A DNA stretch of 64,000 nt from Xenorhabdus griffiniae (lineage in GTDB: Bacteria > Pseudomonadota > Gammaproteobacteria > Enterobacterales > Enterobacteriaceae): NCBI RefSeq assembly GCF_001028135.1, contig NZ_LDNM01000028.1:1-64000 (forward strand), written 5' to 3'. Position 1 is the stretch's first letter. Each line of letters begins with the position of its first letter. The notes under the pieces were generated by a model that saw only the letters and a program-made list of their open reading frames with translations, was not told the DNA's origin and made no database searches. The translations under genes and the position numbers were made by a program. This document shows, in pieces, positions 51,352 through 62,241 of this stretch.

Positions 51352-52002
51352 CTATAAAGAAATATCATCGATTTTATATTTAATTAATTCCTTATTTAAT
51401 TTTCTTATTTGATATTTTGACGGGCTTAACATCAATAAATAGATACCAATCCCCATCAGTAAAATCATACTTAATATGACAAAAAAGAAATCTAAAGCAT
51501 TGCTGATGGTATTACTCAAGGCATCAACTTTGAATAAAAATGCTACCAATACAACGAATGCCAATGTGAAAAAATACGTTGAAAATACTCTTTCAAAACA
51601 ATACGTAAAATAATAATAATAAGAACCAATATTAACTTGCACCACGCCAGAATTTGATACAGTGTATGCTTTCAACTTTTTAAGAATATCCATATATTCC
51701 TGGCTCAACCCATCTTGTTTCAGTTTAATAAATAGCTTTCTAAATTTATCAGGTTTTATCTTTGTAACATCAAACATTATTTCAGATGCAATTTGACGTT
51801 TAATATATTCTTTACTCAAATCATCTAAATAAACATTATATTCATTGAGGTATTTTATATACTTTATGGCCTTTCTCTCTCTAAACACACACACATCGGC
51901 ATAAAGCTTCTTTAATACAGACAGAATAATACCAATAAAAGTCCCGATAGATCCCAAAACTTTCACAATATCATTGCCATGTTTTACGATGTATTCAAGC
52001 AT
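51352..52002 (-). CDS. Uncharacterised membrane protein (216 aa)
   Basis: I do not recognise a family. The 216-residue product has an N-terminal membrane segment (VLGSIGTFIGIILSVL, about 16-30), a charged central region rich in Lys (about 31-125), a Tyr/Phe-rich segment (SYYYYFTYCF) and two further membrane helices (about 140-160 and 168-190), ending in a Lys-rich tail. The gene is more A/T-rich than its neighbours and sits between alkA and yfhL, which are normally parts of conserved blocks. Local acquisition is likely. The 250 bases between it and yfhL show no other gene. Confidence 0.6.
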   Translation of the reverse strand: MLEYIVKHGNDIVKVLGSIGTFIGIILSVLKKLYADVCVFRERKAIKYIKYLNEYNVYLDDLSKEYIKRQIASEIMFDVTKIKPDKFRKLFIKLKQDGLSQEYMDILKKLKAYTVSNSGVVQVNIGSYYYYFTYCFERVFSTYFFTLAFVVLVAFLFKVDALSNTISNALDFFFVILSMILLMGIGIYLLMLSPSKYQIRKLNKELIKYKIDDISL

Positions 52003-52243
52003 ATTTTTACTCTAATGAATTGAAAACATACTTAAGTATATACCATGATAAATGTACTGGACTGCTTTCTGATGTGTTAATATCTGCCCCAGATAGCTTT
52101 TCTTTGCACAATGCATTTAGTTGTAACCATGTTTTTGTAAAATATATTTTTTGTAAATATATTGTATGAGCTAACAAAGGATGGTCTGGAGCAACAAATC
52201 AGGAAGAATTAAGTCTGCAATTTAAAAGACTTAATTGATGTAA

Positions 52244-52513
<270 letters not shown>

Positions 52514-52515
52514 AT

Positions 52516-52896
52516 TTAATTTTCCAATATCACTGTCGCACAGGCATAACGCCGTTCATCTGCGAGTGTGACATGCATGGATTTTACCCGCAGTTTGTTA
52601 GCCAGCACTGCGGCCTCTCCATGAAGTTTCAAAGTGGGTTTTCCCAGTGGATCATTAGTCACTTCAAATTGATTAAAGGCCAGTCCATTGCGGATACCTG
52701 TTCCAAACGCTTTAGCTGCCGCTTCCTTGACAGCAAACCGTTTTGCCAGGAAGCGGACAGGCTGATTATGCTGTTGATATTGCTGCCATTCCCTGTCACT
52801 CAGAATTCGCCTTGCCAGACGTTCGCCTGAACGCCCGACAATTTCTTCAATGCGGGATATTTCAACAATATCTGTGCCTAATCCAAGAATGGCCAT
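52516..52896 (-). CDS. acpS: Holo-[acyl-carrier-protein] synthase
   Basis: AcpS attaches 4'-phosphopantetheine to apo-ACP. The 126-residue protein has the signature GLGTDIVEI at residues 4-12 and the conserved [14 protein letters not shown]. Its start overlaps the last base of the pdxJ stop, so translation is probably coupled. Last gene of the recO-pdxJ-acpS block. Confidence 0.97.
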   Translation of the reverse strand: MAILGLGTDIVEISRIEEIVGRSGERLARRILSDREWQQYQQHNQPVRFLAKRFAVKEAAAKAFGTGIRNGLAFNQFEVTNDPLGKPTLKLHGEAAVLANKLRVKSMHVTLADERRYACATVILEN

Positions 52897-53627
52897 TAAC
52901 GGCGAGCTTCCCGCAATAAAGTTTTCATATCCGCAACAGCCGCAGATAAGCCACTGAATACAGCACGACCAATAATGGCATGTCCTATATTCAATTCATA
53001 AATTTCAGGTAAGGCGGCAATACGCTGCACATTGTGGTAGGTCAAGCCGTGGCCTGCATTGACTTTAAGCCCTTTAGCGGCTGCGTAAGTTGCAGCTTCT
53101 CTGATACGCTGAAATTCTTTTTCCTGCTGTACCTCATTCCCTGCATCTGCATACGCACCCGTGTGAATTTCAATAAATGGCGCTCCAACTTCGACAGCAG
53201 CATCAATTTGCTGGTGATCCGCATCAATGAACAAAGACACTAAAATCCCCGCCTCTGATAAAATCTTAACCGCCGCAGCAATGTGCGCTTTTTGTCCAGA
53301 CACAGCCAATCCCCCTTCGGTTGTGACCTCTTGACGCTTTTCAGGGACTAAACAACAGAAAGCAGGTTTGATTTGGCAAGCAATCTCCACCATCTCATCT
53401 GTGACCGCCATTTCAAGGTTCATGCGGGTTTGGATTGTATTTTTTAATAATTGAACATCTCTGTCAGTAATATGGCGGCGATCTTCACGTAGGTGAACGG
53501 TTATACCATCTGCACCCGCTTGCTCTGCAACAAATGCAGCCTGAACGGGATCAGGGTATTGTGTCCCACGGGCATTACGCAAGGTTGCAATGTGATCAAT
53601 GTTGATACCTAACAATACCTCAGCCAT
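52896..53627 (-). CDS. pdxJ: Pyridoxine 5'-phosphate synthase
   Basis: PdxJ joins 1-deoxyxylulose-5-phosphate and 3-amino-2-oxopropyl phosphate to make pyridoxine 5'-phosphate. From ATG 53627 the protein has 243 residues, matching E. coli, with [15 protein letters not shown] near the start and [14 protein letters not shown] precedes the start by 5 bases; the longer frame to 53642 would read through it. Confidence 0.97.
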   Translation of the reverse strand: MAEVLLGINIDHIATLRNARGTQYPDPVQAAFVAEQAGADGITVHLREDRRHITDRDVQLLKNTIQTRMNLEMAVTDEMVEIACQIKPAFCCLVPEKRQEVTTEGGLAVSGQKAHIAAAVKILSEAGILVSLFIDADHQQIDAAVEVGAPFIEIHTGAYADAGNEVQQEKEFQRIREAATYAAAKGLKVNAGHGLTYHNVQRIAALPEIYELNIGHAIIGRAVFSGLSAAVADMKTLLREARR

Positions 53628-53695
53628 TTTTAGCTCCTGCAATAATATAAGATTTAATAAAGTCTACACTCTTCATCATGAAAAAGTGGCTTACT

Positions 53696-54433
53696 TTAGT
53701 TTTCATTTTTCTTGTTGGGGTTATCCGTTTTTTTACGTACGAATTGACGAAACAGCTCACGGCTTTTTAATGGTTTCCCCCCCAGATAAGGTTTCAAGGC
53801 AATGCGAGTAAAACGCTTCGCTGCTTTCAAGGTTACCTGATCGGGAAATTCACGACTTGCCAATGCCTTGAGTTCATAACCTGTAAAACAGTAATGATCC
53901 ACAACCAAACTGGCGATAAACCCTTTTTCTTCACGATAACGGTATGTCATGGTATCCGATACCGGTTCACCACTGCCCGCACAGTGAAGATAATCTATCC
54001 CGTATCCCATATTGGTGAGTAGCGCTAATTCAAAACGACGCAATGCACATTCTGGTGTGTATTCACTCGCTGCAAGCGCTTGTAAACATTGGAGGTAATC
54101 AAAAAAAAGTGCGGGATATGCCGTTCCGTGCTCAAGGAGTCGGGATAAGAGTTCATTCACATACAAACCGCTGTAGAGCACACTTCCCGTTAAGGGGAGA
54201 GCCAATGAGACAGGCTCTGCATCTCTTAATGTCTTGATTTCACCCCGCCCACTCCAACGAATAAGCAGCGGGGTGAAAGGTTGCAAGCAACCTTTAAGGT
54301 TGGAGCGACGGCTGCGTGCCCCTTTCGCTAAAACACGTACCCGCCCTTCATTTTCAGTAAAAAAATCCAGCAATAAACTGGTTTCACTGTAAGGGCGCCC
54401 ATGAAGCACAAAGGCTCTCTGCCAGCCGTCCAC
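53696..54433 (-). CDS. recO: DNA repair protein RecO
   Basis: RecO loads RecA on SSB-coated DNA in the RecFOR pathway. The 245-residue protein begins at GTG (54433) with [18 protein letters not shown], aligning with E. coli RecO (242). It has the OB-fold N-terminal domain and helical C-terminal domain of the family. It follows era by 9 bases. Confidence 0.96.
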   Translation of the reverse strand: MDGWQRAFVLHGRPYSETSLLLDFFTENEGRVRVLAKGARSRRSNLKGCLQPFTPLLIRWSGRGEIKTLRDAEPVSLALPLTGSVLYSGLYVNELLSRLLEHGTAYPALFFDYLQCLQALAASEYTPECALRRFELALLTNMGYGIDYLHCAGSGEPVSDTMTYRYREEKGFIASLVVDHYCFTGYELKALASREFPDQVTLKAAKRFTRIALKPYLGGKPLKSRELFRQFVRKKTDNPNKKNEN

Positions 54434-54442
54434 ACATCAGCC

Positions 54443-55348
54443 TTATAAGTCGTCGATGTAACCGAGGCTACGCAGCGCTCGTTCATCATCAGCCCAACCC
54501 GCTTTCACTTTCACCCACAATTCTAGGTGGATTTTCATATCAAACAGCTTTTCCATATCTTGACGGGCTTCCATGCCAATCTTCTTGATTTTGCTTCCTT
54601 TATTACCAATCACCATTTTCTTCTGGCCATCGCGCTCTACCAGAATCAAACCGTGGATGGTGTAACCGCCACGTTCATTGGTAACAAATTGCTCAATTTC
54701 CACTGTCACGGAATAGGGGAGTTCCTCACCCAAAAAACGCATCAGTTTTTCACGGATGATTTCTGACGCCATAAAACGCTGTGAGCGATCAGTAATGTAA
54801 TCCTCAGGGAAGTGATGATCCGCCTGGGGCATATGATCACGCACCAGGTTGGCAATGGTATCAACATTCATGCCTTTTTCAGCGCTAATCGGCACAACAT
54901 CGATAAAATTCATCTGTTGGCTAAGAAAACCGATATGTGGCAGAAGAAGGGTTTTATCCGTCACATTGTCCACTTTATTGATAGCCAGTAAGACGGGACA
55001 ACGCAAATGACGTAACTTATTCACCACCATTTCATCATCAGGTGTCCAATGCGTACCTTCTACAACAAAAATAACCAGTTCGACATCACCAATGGAGCTG
55101 CTCGCCGCACGGTTCATCAGGCGGTTGATCGCCCGCTTTTCTTCAATATGCAGACCCGGTGTATCAACATAGATGGTTTGATAAGCCCCTTCCGTATGGA
55201 TCCCCATGATGCGATGCCGCGTTGTTTGAGGTTTACGGGAAGTGATGGATACTTTTTGGCCCAATAATTGATTCAATAACGTTGACTTACCAACATTAGG
55301 CCGACCGACTATTGCAACGAATCCGCAATAGTTTTTTTCTTCGCTCAT
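54443..55348 (-). CDS. era: Ribosome maturation GTPase Era
   Basis: Era binds 16S rRNA near its 3' end and couples 30S maturation to growth. The 301-residue protein has the P-loop GRPNVGKST (about 14-22), DTPG, NKVD, and a C-terminal KH domain containing [13 protein letters not shown]. Its start overlaps the rnc stop by 4 bases, as in E. coli. Confidence 0.98.
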   Translation of the reverse strand: MSEEKNYCGFVAIVGRPNVGKSTLLNQLLGQKVSITSRKPQTTRHRIMGIHTEGAYQTIYVDTPGLHIEEKRAINRLMNRAASSSIGDVELVIFVVEGTHWTPDDEMVVNKLRHLRCPVLLAINKVDNVTDKTLLLPHIGFLSQQMNFIDVVPISAEKGMNVDTIANLVRDHMPQADHHFPEDYITDRSQRFMASEIIREKLMRFLGEELPYSVTVEIEQFVTNERGGYTIHGLILVERDGQKKMVIGNKGSKIKKIGMEARQDMEKLFDMKIHLELWVKVKAGWADDERALRSLGYIDDL

Positions 55349-56025
55349 TCAAGCTCCAGTTGTTTTAATGCTTGTTCCGCAGCCGCCTGTTCTGCCTTGC
55401 GGCGACTGGAACCGACTCCTCTGACAGGTTGTTCAAATCCACTGACCTGACAGTGAATTGTAAATTCCTGATCGTGTGCTTCCCCACGAACCTGAACAAC
55501 CAGATATGTAGGCAACGGCAGATGGCGCCCTTGCAAATATTCTTGTAAACGTGTTTTAGGATCTTTTTGCTTATCGCCCGGGCTAATTTCATTCAAACGG
55601 GTTTCATACCAATTCAGGATAATCTTTTCGACTGTCTGAATATCGCTATCAAGAAAAGTAGCACCAATCAAAGCTTCAATACTATCCGCTAAAATGGATT
55701 CGCGACGATGTCCTCCACTCTTTAACTCACCCGGTCCCAAACGCAGGCATTCACCTAACTCAAACTCTCTGGCTAGCTCCGCCAGAGTATTACCACGCAC
55801 CAATGTTGCCCGCATGCGACTCATGTCCCCTTCATCAACACGGGGAAAACGATGGTAAAGGGCATTAGCAATGACAAAACTCAGGATTGAGTCACCAAGA
55901 AATTCCAAACGTTCATTATGCTTACTGCTGGCACTGCGGTGAGTCAACGCTTGAAGCAACAAATCGTGCTGTTTAAAGCTATATCCTAGCTTATGTTGTA
56001 ACCGGCTCGTTATTATGGGGTTCAT
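55345..56025 (-). CDS. rnc: Ribonuclease III
   Basis: RNase III cleaves double-stranded RNA in rRNA and mRNA processing. The 226-residue protein has the catalytic signature [11 protein letters not shown] (about 38-48) and a C-terminal double-stranded-RNA-binding domain (about 155-224). Length equals E. coli. A long imperfect hairpin at 56152-56189 lies in the probable leader; in E. coli RNase III represses its own operon by cutting such a structure. Confidence 0.98.
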   Translation of the reverse strand: MNPIITSRLQHKLGYSFKQHDLLLQALTHRSASSKHNERLEFLGDSILSFVIANALYHRFPRVDEGDMSRMRATLVRGNTLAELAREFELGECLRLGPGELKSGGHRRESILADSIEALIGATFLDSDIQTVEKIILNWYETRLNEISPGDKQKDPKTRLQEYLQGRHLPLPTYLVVQVRGEAHDQEFTIHCQVSGFEQPVRGVGSSRRKAEQAAAEQALKQLELE

Positions 56026-56151
56026 GTGCTACCAATTCAGTTAGAATTCATCAAATAAAAGCACACGCAACAAACCTGTGAGGCGATACCCATTCACAAT
56101 TTATCTTGGGAACATTTTTTGCGATATGCCTTACAAAACTGTTGCGTTTGC

Positions 56152-56189
56152 ACTGGTTCCCGAAGTATTCATCCTCTTCAGGAACCAGT
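56152..56189 (-). promoter_or_regulatory. Candidate RNase III autoregulatory hairpin upstream of rnc
   Basis: ACTGGTTCC/GGAACCAGT plus GAAG/CTTC, with one mismatch, form a 14-bp stem and a 10-base loop (56152-56189). It lies about 127 bases upstream of the rnc start, in the gap after lepB. No U-tract follows it, so a leader structure fits better than a terminator. Confidence 0.5.
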
Positions 56190-56252
56190 CATCTCGTTTG
56201 AAAGAATATTCTACACTGTGAGATAAATTAATGCTGCGCTAATATATAAATA

Positions 56253-57224
56253 TTAGTGAATTCCACCAATTCGACTGAAACGCACGCCAGTAGGCCATTC
56301 ACCTTCCTGTTTTTCAAAGCTCATCCAAATGGCGGTTGCACGGCCTACCAGATTTTTCTCCGGTACAAATCCCCATGAACGACTATCATCACTATTGTCA
56401 CGGTTATCACCCATGGCAAAATATTGCCCCTCAGGAACAACCCAAGTCCCCATTGGCAAGCCTTCTTGAGAGAAACCAGGGAAACGTTGTATTACAGGAA
56501 TGGTCAAAATATGATGCGACACATGACCTAAAGTTTCGACTCTTTCATCCTGGCGAAGAGCGTATGGCCCGACGGGTTCATCGACAGGCACTTGATAAAC
56601 ACCACCTATACGAACGCCTTCTGGTGTCATATTTTCTTTTATTGTCCATTCACTTGGGAACACATTCCGGTAAGTAACAGGTAAATCGCCCTTACATTGT
56701 GTATTCCAGCCACAGCCAGGGTAAACCTGAAGCTCTTTATTGACGTAATCGTAAACGATCTTATCCCCAGGCAAACCAATAATGCGTTTTACAAAATCTA
56801 TGCTTGGGTTCTTCGGATATTTGAAAACCGCAATATCTCCACGTTTAGGCTCGCCAGTCTTAATTAAGGTTGTTTGCGTAATGGGATCTTTTAAACCATA
56901 AGCAAATTTTTCAACCAGAATGAAATCCCCGATCAACAATGTCGGCATCATTGAACCAGAAGGGATCTGAAAAGGTTCATAAACGAAAGAACGCAGGATC
57001 AACACAATGGCTAACACCGGAAAGACAGAGGCAAGTGTTTCAACCCATGACGGTTTGTTAAGTCCTTTAGCCACAGCTTCCTGAGCTTCTGCGCCTGTCG
57101 CCTGTTCCTGAATATGAGCAAGTTTTTTCTTACGTTCAGGTGCGAACTTAAATCGTTCTATGCACCAAAGAATACCGGTAATTAACGTTGCTAACGTTAA
57201 TATCAAGGCAAAAGTGTTAGCCAT
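56253..57224 (-). CDS. lepB: Signal peptidase I
   Basis: LepB removes signal peptides from exported proteins. The 323-residue inner-membrane protein has two N-terminal membrane segments (FALILTLATLITGILWC and SVFPVLAIVLILRSFV). The catalytic serine is in IPSGSMMPTL and the lysine in FVKRIIGLPGDK, with GDNRDNSDDSR as box E. It follows lepA by 22 bases. Confidence 0.98.
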   Translation of the reverse strand: MANTFALILTLATLITGILWCIERFKFAPERKKKLAHIQEQATGAEAQEAVAKGLNKPSWVETLASVFPVLAIVLILRSFVYEPFQIPSGSMMPTLLIGDFILVEKFAYGLKDPITQTTLIKTGEPKRGDIAVFKYPKNPSIDFVKRIIGLPGDKIVYDYVNKELQVYPGCGWNTQCKGDLPVTYRNVFPSEWTIKENMTPEGVRIGGVYQVPVDEPVGPYALRQDERVETLGHVSHHILTIPVIQRFPGFSQEGLPMGTWVVPEGQYFAMGDNRDNSDDSRSWGFVPEKNLVGRATAIWMSFEKQEGEWPTGVRFSRIGGIH

Positions 57225-57246
57225 TTGAACTCCTTACGACCTTGTG

Positions 57247-59043
57247 TTAATTATCTTTGCCAACATGCAGAATCGCTAAGAAGGCTTCCTGCGGCAGTTC
57301 AACATTTCCGACCTGCTTCATGCGTTTTTTACCTTCTTTCTGTTTCTGCAATAATTTTTTCTTACGACTGACGTCACCACCATAACATTTCGCCAGTACG
57401 TTTTTACGTAATTGCTTAACGGTAGAACGCGCAATAATGTGAGTTCCTATGGCAGCCTGAATGGCAATATCAAACTGCTGGCGTGGGATAAGCTCCTTCA
57501 TTTTTTCCACCAGCTCACGACCACGATATTGAGAATTCTCGCGGTGAGTAATCAATGCCAGAGCATCAACTCGCTCATTGTTAATCAAGACATCCACACG
57601 AACCATGTCCGAGTCCTGGAAACGGATGAAATTGTAATCCAACGAGGCGTAGCCACGAGAGGTTGATTTCAAACGGTCAAAGAAATCCAGAACCACTTCA
57701 GCCATTGGAATTTCATAAGTCAGTGCAACCTGATTACCGTGATAAACCATATTTGTCTGCACACCGCGTTTTTCTACGCAGAGTGTAATGACGTTACCAA
57801 GGTACTCTTTCGGCAACAACATGTGACATTCTGCAATCGGTTCACGCAGCTCCTCAATATTGTTCAATGGCGGCAACTTGGATGGACTATCAACGTAAAT
57901 AATATCACCACTGGTTGTCTCAACTTCATAAACAACGGTTGGTGCCGTTGTGATCAAATCGAGATCATATTCACGCTCCAGACGTTCCTGAATGATTTCC
58001 ATGTGCAGCAAGCCGAGGAAACCACAACGGAAACCGAAACCCAATGCAGTGGAACTTTCTGGTTCATAGAATAATGAAGCGTCATTTAAGCTCAATTTAC
58101 CCAACGCATCACGGAATGATTCATAGTCATCAGAGCTTATTGGGAACAGACCCGCATAAACCTGAGGTTTGACCTTTTTAAAACCAGGGAGTGCTTTTTC
58201 CGCAGGCTGACGGGCCGTTGTCAGGGTATCCCCAACGGGTGCCCCCAAAATATCTTTGATGGCACAAACCAACCAGCCCACTTCACCGCAATTCAATATA
58301 TCACGGTCAATACGTTTCGGTGTGAAGATACCCAGACGATCAGCGTTATATACCTGTCCGGTGCTCATGACCTTAATTTTGTCACCCTTACGCAACGTAC
58401 CGTTTTTGATGCGGACAAGTGAAACAACACCAAGGTAATTATCAAACCATGAGTCAATAATCAGGGCCTGTAATGGCGCGTCAGGATCGCCTTCCGGTGA
58501 CGGTATTTCTTTCACCAGACGTTCAATAACATCCTGTACACCTACCCCCGTTTTTGCAGAACAGCGAACAGCATCTGTTGCATCAATACCAACAATGTCT
58601 TCGATTTCTTCAGCAACACGCTCTGGTTCGGCAGCTGGGAGGTCAATTTTATTCAGAACCGGAACCACTTCCAGATCCATTTCAATGGCGGTATAGCAGT
58701 TAGCCAATGTTTGGGCTTCCACTCCCTGGCCTGCGTCAACAACCAGCAAGGCTCCTTCACAAGCCGCCAGTGAACGGGAAACTTCGTAAGAGAAGTCAAC
58801 ATGCCCCGGCGTATCGATAAAGTTTAATTGGTAAACTTGCCCGTCATTTGCCTTGTAATCAAGTGTGACACTTTGTGCTTTGATCGTGATCCCACGTTCA
58901 CGTTCCAGATCCATTGAATCCAGTACTTGTGCTGCCATTTCGCGATCAGACAGTCCACCACAGATTTGAATAATCCGGTCAGAGAGCGTGGACTTACCGT
59001 GGTCAATGTGGGCGATAATGGAGAAATTTCTTATTTGCTTCAT
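57247..59043 (-). CDS. lepA: Translation elongation factor 4 (LepA)
   Basis: LepA is a translational GTPase involved in ribosome initiation and assembly, acting on the 30S subunit. The 598-residue protein has G-domain motifs AHIDHGKST near residue 10, DTPGH and NKIDLP, followed by domains II, III and V and the LepA-specific C-terminal domain ([23 protein letters not shown]). Length is one less than E. coli. The 228-base gap before rseC contains two adjacent near-repeats of AAACCCGCGAAAACC but no gene. Confidence 0.98.
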   Translation of the reverse strand: MKQIRNFSIIAHIDHGKSTLSDRIIQICGGLSDREMAAQVLDSMDLERERGITIKAQSVTLDYKANDGQVYQLNFIDTPGHVDFSYEVSRSLAACEGALLVVDAGQGVEAQTLANCYTAIEMDLEVVPVLNKIDLPAAEPERVAEEIEDIVGIDATDAVRCSAKTGVGVQDVIERLVKEIPSPEGDPDAPLQALIIDSWFDNYLGVVSLVRIKNGTLRKGDKIKVMSTGQVYNADRLGIFTPKRIDRDILNCGEVGWLVCAIKDILGAPVGDTLTTARQPAEKALPGFKKVKPQVYAGLFPISSDDYESFRDALGKLSLNDASLFYEPESSTALGFGFRCGFLGLLHMEIIQERLEREYDLDLITTAPTVVYEVETTSGDIIYVDSPSKLPPLNNIEELREPIAECHMLLPKEYLGNVITLCVEKRGVQTNMVYHGNQVALTYEIPMAEVVLDFFDRLKSTSRGYASLDYNFIRFQDSDMVRVDVLINNERVDALALITHRENSQYRGRELVEKMKELIPRQQFDIAIQAAIGTHIIARSTVKQLRKNVLAKCYGGDVSRKKKLLQKQKEGKKRMKQVGNVELPQEAFLAILHVGKDN

Positions 59044-59271
59044 TATTAAATCTTTTTGCCTTAATATTTCTGAATCATTCGCCTATGGACACATTGATGG
59101 ACATAAAGCGACAGTTTATTGGTTCGGCCACTGGCCTGAAGCGCTGTATTCTACATGCCAAACCCGCGAAAACCAAACCCGTGAAAACTTAGCCATGTCT
59201 GTCATTTTCAGTATGCCCCAGTTATTTTCAGTAATGATAAATTAAAATTGAAACTCATAGGGTAAAACAGA

Positions 59272-59736
59272 TTATTCTTGCTGTAGAACCTTAATCGAAT
59301 CAGGCGGTAAGCCAATTTGTAACACGACAGGCTGGTACGCTTGCAAATTATCCCAATATGCAGCAATTTTGCGGGCAATGAAGAAACCAGCGACTCCACC
59401 GCCAATCCCCCCTAAGCAGATCCATAATTGGACAGGCGTCCAAAATTGGAAAAGTACTGCCCCCAAAAACAAACCCAACAAGGGTGTCAAATAAACCAAC
59501 ATAGCTGAACGTAGCAGGCTGCTTTCAGGAATGCCTACTTCCACCTTCTGACCCGGTTGGAGGGGTTGAGAAATTTCCAGTTCCAACTGATGGATGCTTT
59601 CTGGCCCTATTTTTTCCAGTAAATAAGAACCACAGGCTGTTTTGGTTTGACAGCTACCGCAGCCTGAAGATGAACCATAACGTAATAATGCCCGGCCTTT
59701 GTGCCAACGGATAACCGTTGCCCACTCTTTAACCAT
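59272..59736 (-). CDS. rseC: SoxR-reducing / sigma-E operon protein RseC
   Basis: RseC is an inner-membrane protein whose homologues take part in reducing SoxR. The 154-residue protein has an N-terminal cysteine-rich region (GCGSCQTKTACGS, about residues 25-37) and two membrane helices (SAMLVYLTPLLGLFLGAVLF and QLWICLGGIGGGVAGFFI). It overlaps the last base of the rseB stop codon. Confidence 0.95.
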   Translation of the reverse strand: MVKEWATVIRWHKGRALLRYGSSSGCGSCQTKTACGSYLLEKIGPESIHQLELEISQPLQPGQKVEVGIPESSLLRSAMLVYLTPLLGLFLGAVLFQFWTPVQLWICLGGIGGGVAGFFIARKIAAYWDNLQAYQPVVLQIGLPPDSIKVLQQE

Positions 59737-60695
59737 CAGTTTTTCCCCGTAATCGTCACACTTGCTGCAATTTGTTCGGCTGTTGAGAAAGGCAGCTCAC
59801 CAATGACTGTTATGCTGTTTTTGCCTCTGGCCAAAGTATAAACCGTTCTTCTGCCTTGTCGAAATGGTTGTTCATCAACCACCTTTTTATCTGAGTTCAC
59901 CACATTGACAGAAAAATTAAACAATCCATCACTATACATGATGGATTCTAACCATTCTGTCTCTGATAGTTTCCGACTGTTACGTGAAATTTCTTTGAAG
60001 CCGTCAGGCATTTTTCCAACCAGCCAATTGAATTTCAACTTATCAGCCGGAGGAATAAGTAGCATAGGAGGTAGTTTCAAATCAGTAATCACATTCAATT
60101 CCGTTTTAATATAGCCATTCACCGTTGATGACACGACACGGAATTGCTCAATGACTGTTTTATTATCCTTATCTAATAGGTCTATCAGCAAAGGGAGATG
60201 ATTTTTCTCATCAATCAGCAGGTTATAGTTATAGCGGGATTTATCTTTCGATATGATGCGTACAAAATTCACAGGATGATCGCCGACATTCGTGCTGCCT
60301 GCATCAATAAAACGATAAAATTTTTGCAATTGAGCAAAATCGGCAAAGATGATCGGCGGAAGATAATCGACGATATAAGCGCCACGGATACTAAATGAGT
60401 CTAATCCAGGTTCGTAATAGCTGATTTGGTCACCGCGCTGGATAATCTCTCTACGTGAGCCATCCATTTGGATGATTTGAGCAATAACCTGCCCATCAAT
60501 AATGGCATGACGGTAACGTAAGGGAATGAGAAATTGCTGTGCTAAGATGATGAAGCCAAGCTCATAATCCAGCGTTTGCACGGACTTACTCATATCCTGT
60601 AACAAAGCCTCAGCGTTGTTTTGTTGCGCTGAGGCCTTTAGAGGATTTACCAGGCTACTCGCCAATAAAAAAACGACAACCCAAGTCCGTTTCAT
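59736..60695 (-). CDS. rseB: Sigma-E regulatory protein RseB
   Basis: RseB binds the periplasmic part of RseA and blocks its cleavage until LPS signals release it. The 319-residue precursor has a signal peptide (TWVVVFLLASSLVNPLKASAQ) and the two lipid/peptide-binding domains of the family. ATG 60695 is preferred over GTG 60698, since it overlaps the rseA stop as TGATG. Confidence 0.95.
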   Translation of the reverse strand: MKRTWVVVFLLASSLVNPLKASAQQNNAEALLQDMSKSVQTLDYELGFIILAQQFLIPLRYRHAIIDGQVIAQIIQMDGSRREIIQRGDQISYYEPGLDSFSIRGAYIVDYLPPIIFADFAQLQKFYRFIDAGSTNVGDHPVNFVRIISKDKSRYNYNLLIDEKNHLPLLIDLLDKDNKTVIEQFRVVSSTVNGYIKTELNVITDLKLPPMLLIPPADKLKFNWLVGKMPDGFKEISRNSRKLSETEWLESIMYSDGLFNFSVNVVNSDKKVVDEQPFRQGRRTVYTLARGKNSITVIGELPFSTAEQIAASVTITGKN

Positions 60696-61342
60696 CACGG
60701 TTGTTGTGACGGTTGTGGCACTTGCGCTTCAGGAACCGGATTAGCCTGAATGACACCATGATTTTTTTCAGAGTGAATGCGCCGGGCGAGTTCATATTGC
60801 TGCAACATCGCATCAATTCGCTTATTGCTTTCTCGCACTTGCATACTCAAATCACCACCGAAAGTTTCTTCTTCGGCTGGGGAAGCTAAACCAACTGTTG
60901 AGGCTGTCCCCATCACAGGCAATGTGTTAAAAGCGGGTGCCTCAAATTGGTTATCTGTTTCAACACTGCTATTACTATTATACTGCTGGACACCGATAAT
61001 CACGGTCAGCGATACACAGGCTGCAACACCAATTTGTGCAATTTGGCTCTTCCATGCGCGGATTTTATGCCAGAATGGCATGTTAGCCCATGTTTCAGGT
61101 TTTGGCTGAGATTCCAGAACAGCCGCTGGATTAATATGAATGGGTTCTTTTTCAAGCGCCAACGCGACTTGACTTGCAATATCCAAATGCAATACATCCC
61201 CCACATCGCCACGCAGCACATCACGCACCAGATGATAGCGTTCCCACTGTTTCTGCATGACCGCATCTTCAGAGACCAAATGAATTACTTCACTATCAAG
61301 AGCTTCTCCATCCATTAATGCGGAAAGTTTTTCTCTTTGCAT
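60695..61342 (-). CDS. rseA: Anti-sigma-E factor RseA
   Basis: RseA is the single-pass anti-sigma factor that holds RpoE at the membrane until DegS and RseP cleave it. The 215-residue protein has the cytoplasmic sigma-binding domain (MQREKLSALMDGEALD start), a membrane helix (IGVAACVSLTVIIGVQ, about 100-115) and a periplasmic RseB-binding domain. ATG 61342 aligns with E. coli; the frame continues to 61384 and would add 14 residues. It lies 45 bases after rpoE. Confidence 0.96.
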   Translation of the reverse strand: MQREKLSALMDGEALDSEVIHLVSEDAVMQKQWERYHLVRDVLRGDVGDVLHLDIASQVALALEKEPIHINPAAVLESQPKPETWANMPFWHKIRAWKSQIAQIGVAACVSLTVIIGVQQYNSNSSVETDNQFEAPAFNTLPVMGTASTVGLASPAEEETFGGDLSMQVRESNKRIDAMLQQYELARRIHSEKNHGVIQANPVPEAQVPQPSQQP

Positions 61343-61387
61343 GCCAAAGTACCCTTCAATATTGTTTTGTCCCACTGTTTCCACTAT

Positions 61388-61963
61388 TTATTGTTGGATC
61401 AGTGGTTGAACTTTATTATCAATTGCTTCCCTTGCCCGAAAAATTCGTGAACGCACAGTACCTACAGGGCATTCCATGATGTCGGCTATTTCTTCATAGC
61501 TCAATCCATCCAATTCCCTCAATGTAATCGCGACTCGCAAATCTTCTGGAAGCGATTCAATAGTGCGGAAAACCACTTCCTTCAATTCTTCAGACAACAT
61601 TAAGTTCTCAGGGTTCGAAATTTCTTTTAATGAACTTGACGTATCATAATTCTCTGCATCGTTGGCATCCAGATCATTGGATGGTGGACGGCGCCCCTGA
61701 GCAACTAAATAATTTTTCGCAGTATTAACGGCAATACGGTACAACCATGTATAAAATGCACTATCACCCCGGAAAGAAGAAAGTGCCCGATAAGTCTTAA
61801 TAAAAACCTCCTGAGCAACATCGGGAACGTCGCTTTGAGGTACGTAACGAGCAATCAGGCTCGCTACTTTGTGCTGGTATCTCATCACCAGCAAATTAAA
61901 TGCTTTTTGGTCGCCCTTCTGGACGCGTTCAATCAGCATTTGATCCGTTAACTGCTCGCTCAT
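61388..61963 (-). CDS. rpoE: Envelope-stress sigma factor RpoE
   Basis: RpoE (sigma-E) directs the response to misfolded outer-membrane proteins and LPS defects. The 191-residue protein equals E. coli in length. It has region 2 (DVAQEVFIKTYRALSSFRG, with the promoter-melting part ending YTWLYRIAVNTAKNYL) and region 4 (LDGLSYEEIADIMECPVGTVRSRIFRAREAI). It heads the rpoE-rseABC operon and is preceded by a sigma-E promoter. Confidence 0.99.
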   Translation of the reverse strand: MSEQLTDQMLIERVQKGDQKAFNLLVMRYQHKVASLIARYVPQSDVPDVAQEVFIKTYRALSSFRGDSAFYTWLYRIAVNTAKNYLVAQGRRPPSNDLDANDAENYDTSSSLKEISNPENLMLSEELKEVVFRTIESLPEDLRVAITLRELDGLSYEEIADIMECPVGTVRSRIFRAREAIDNKVQPLIQQ

Positions 61964-62049
61964 CCGAGGTTCACTCTCCTGAGGTAAAACTCCACATTTA
62001 TACTTAAATTAAACCAATATGATGTTCTGATTTCCCGAACAAGCATGAC

Positions 62050-62076
62050 TTTGAGTATCAGTTCACTGTGAAGTTC
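62050..62076 (-). promoter_or_regulatory. Sigma-E autoregulated promoter of rpoE
   Basis: On the minus strand GAACTT (62076-62071), a 16-base spacer and TCAAA (62054-62050) match the sigma-E promoter of E. coli rpoE in sequence and spacing. It lies about 87 bases upstream of the start codon. The gap 61964-62241 holds no gene; nadB, present here in E. coli, is missing. Confidence 0.75.
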
Positions 62077-62241
62077 AACTTTAGTTGTCATTTTGATTAC
62101 AACCACCTGTTATTTTCGTATTGTATTTTCTAAATCATAGCCACTATTTCACAGGACACGCGATTTTAAACTGAGAAAAAGAAAACCTTTGTTTTATTAT
62201 ACCGAAAAATCCAATCCCCCATCTCAATGGTGCTAACATCG

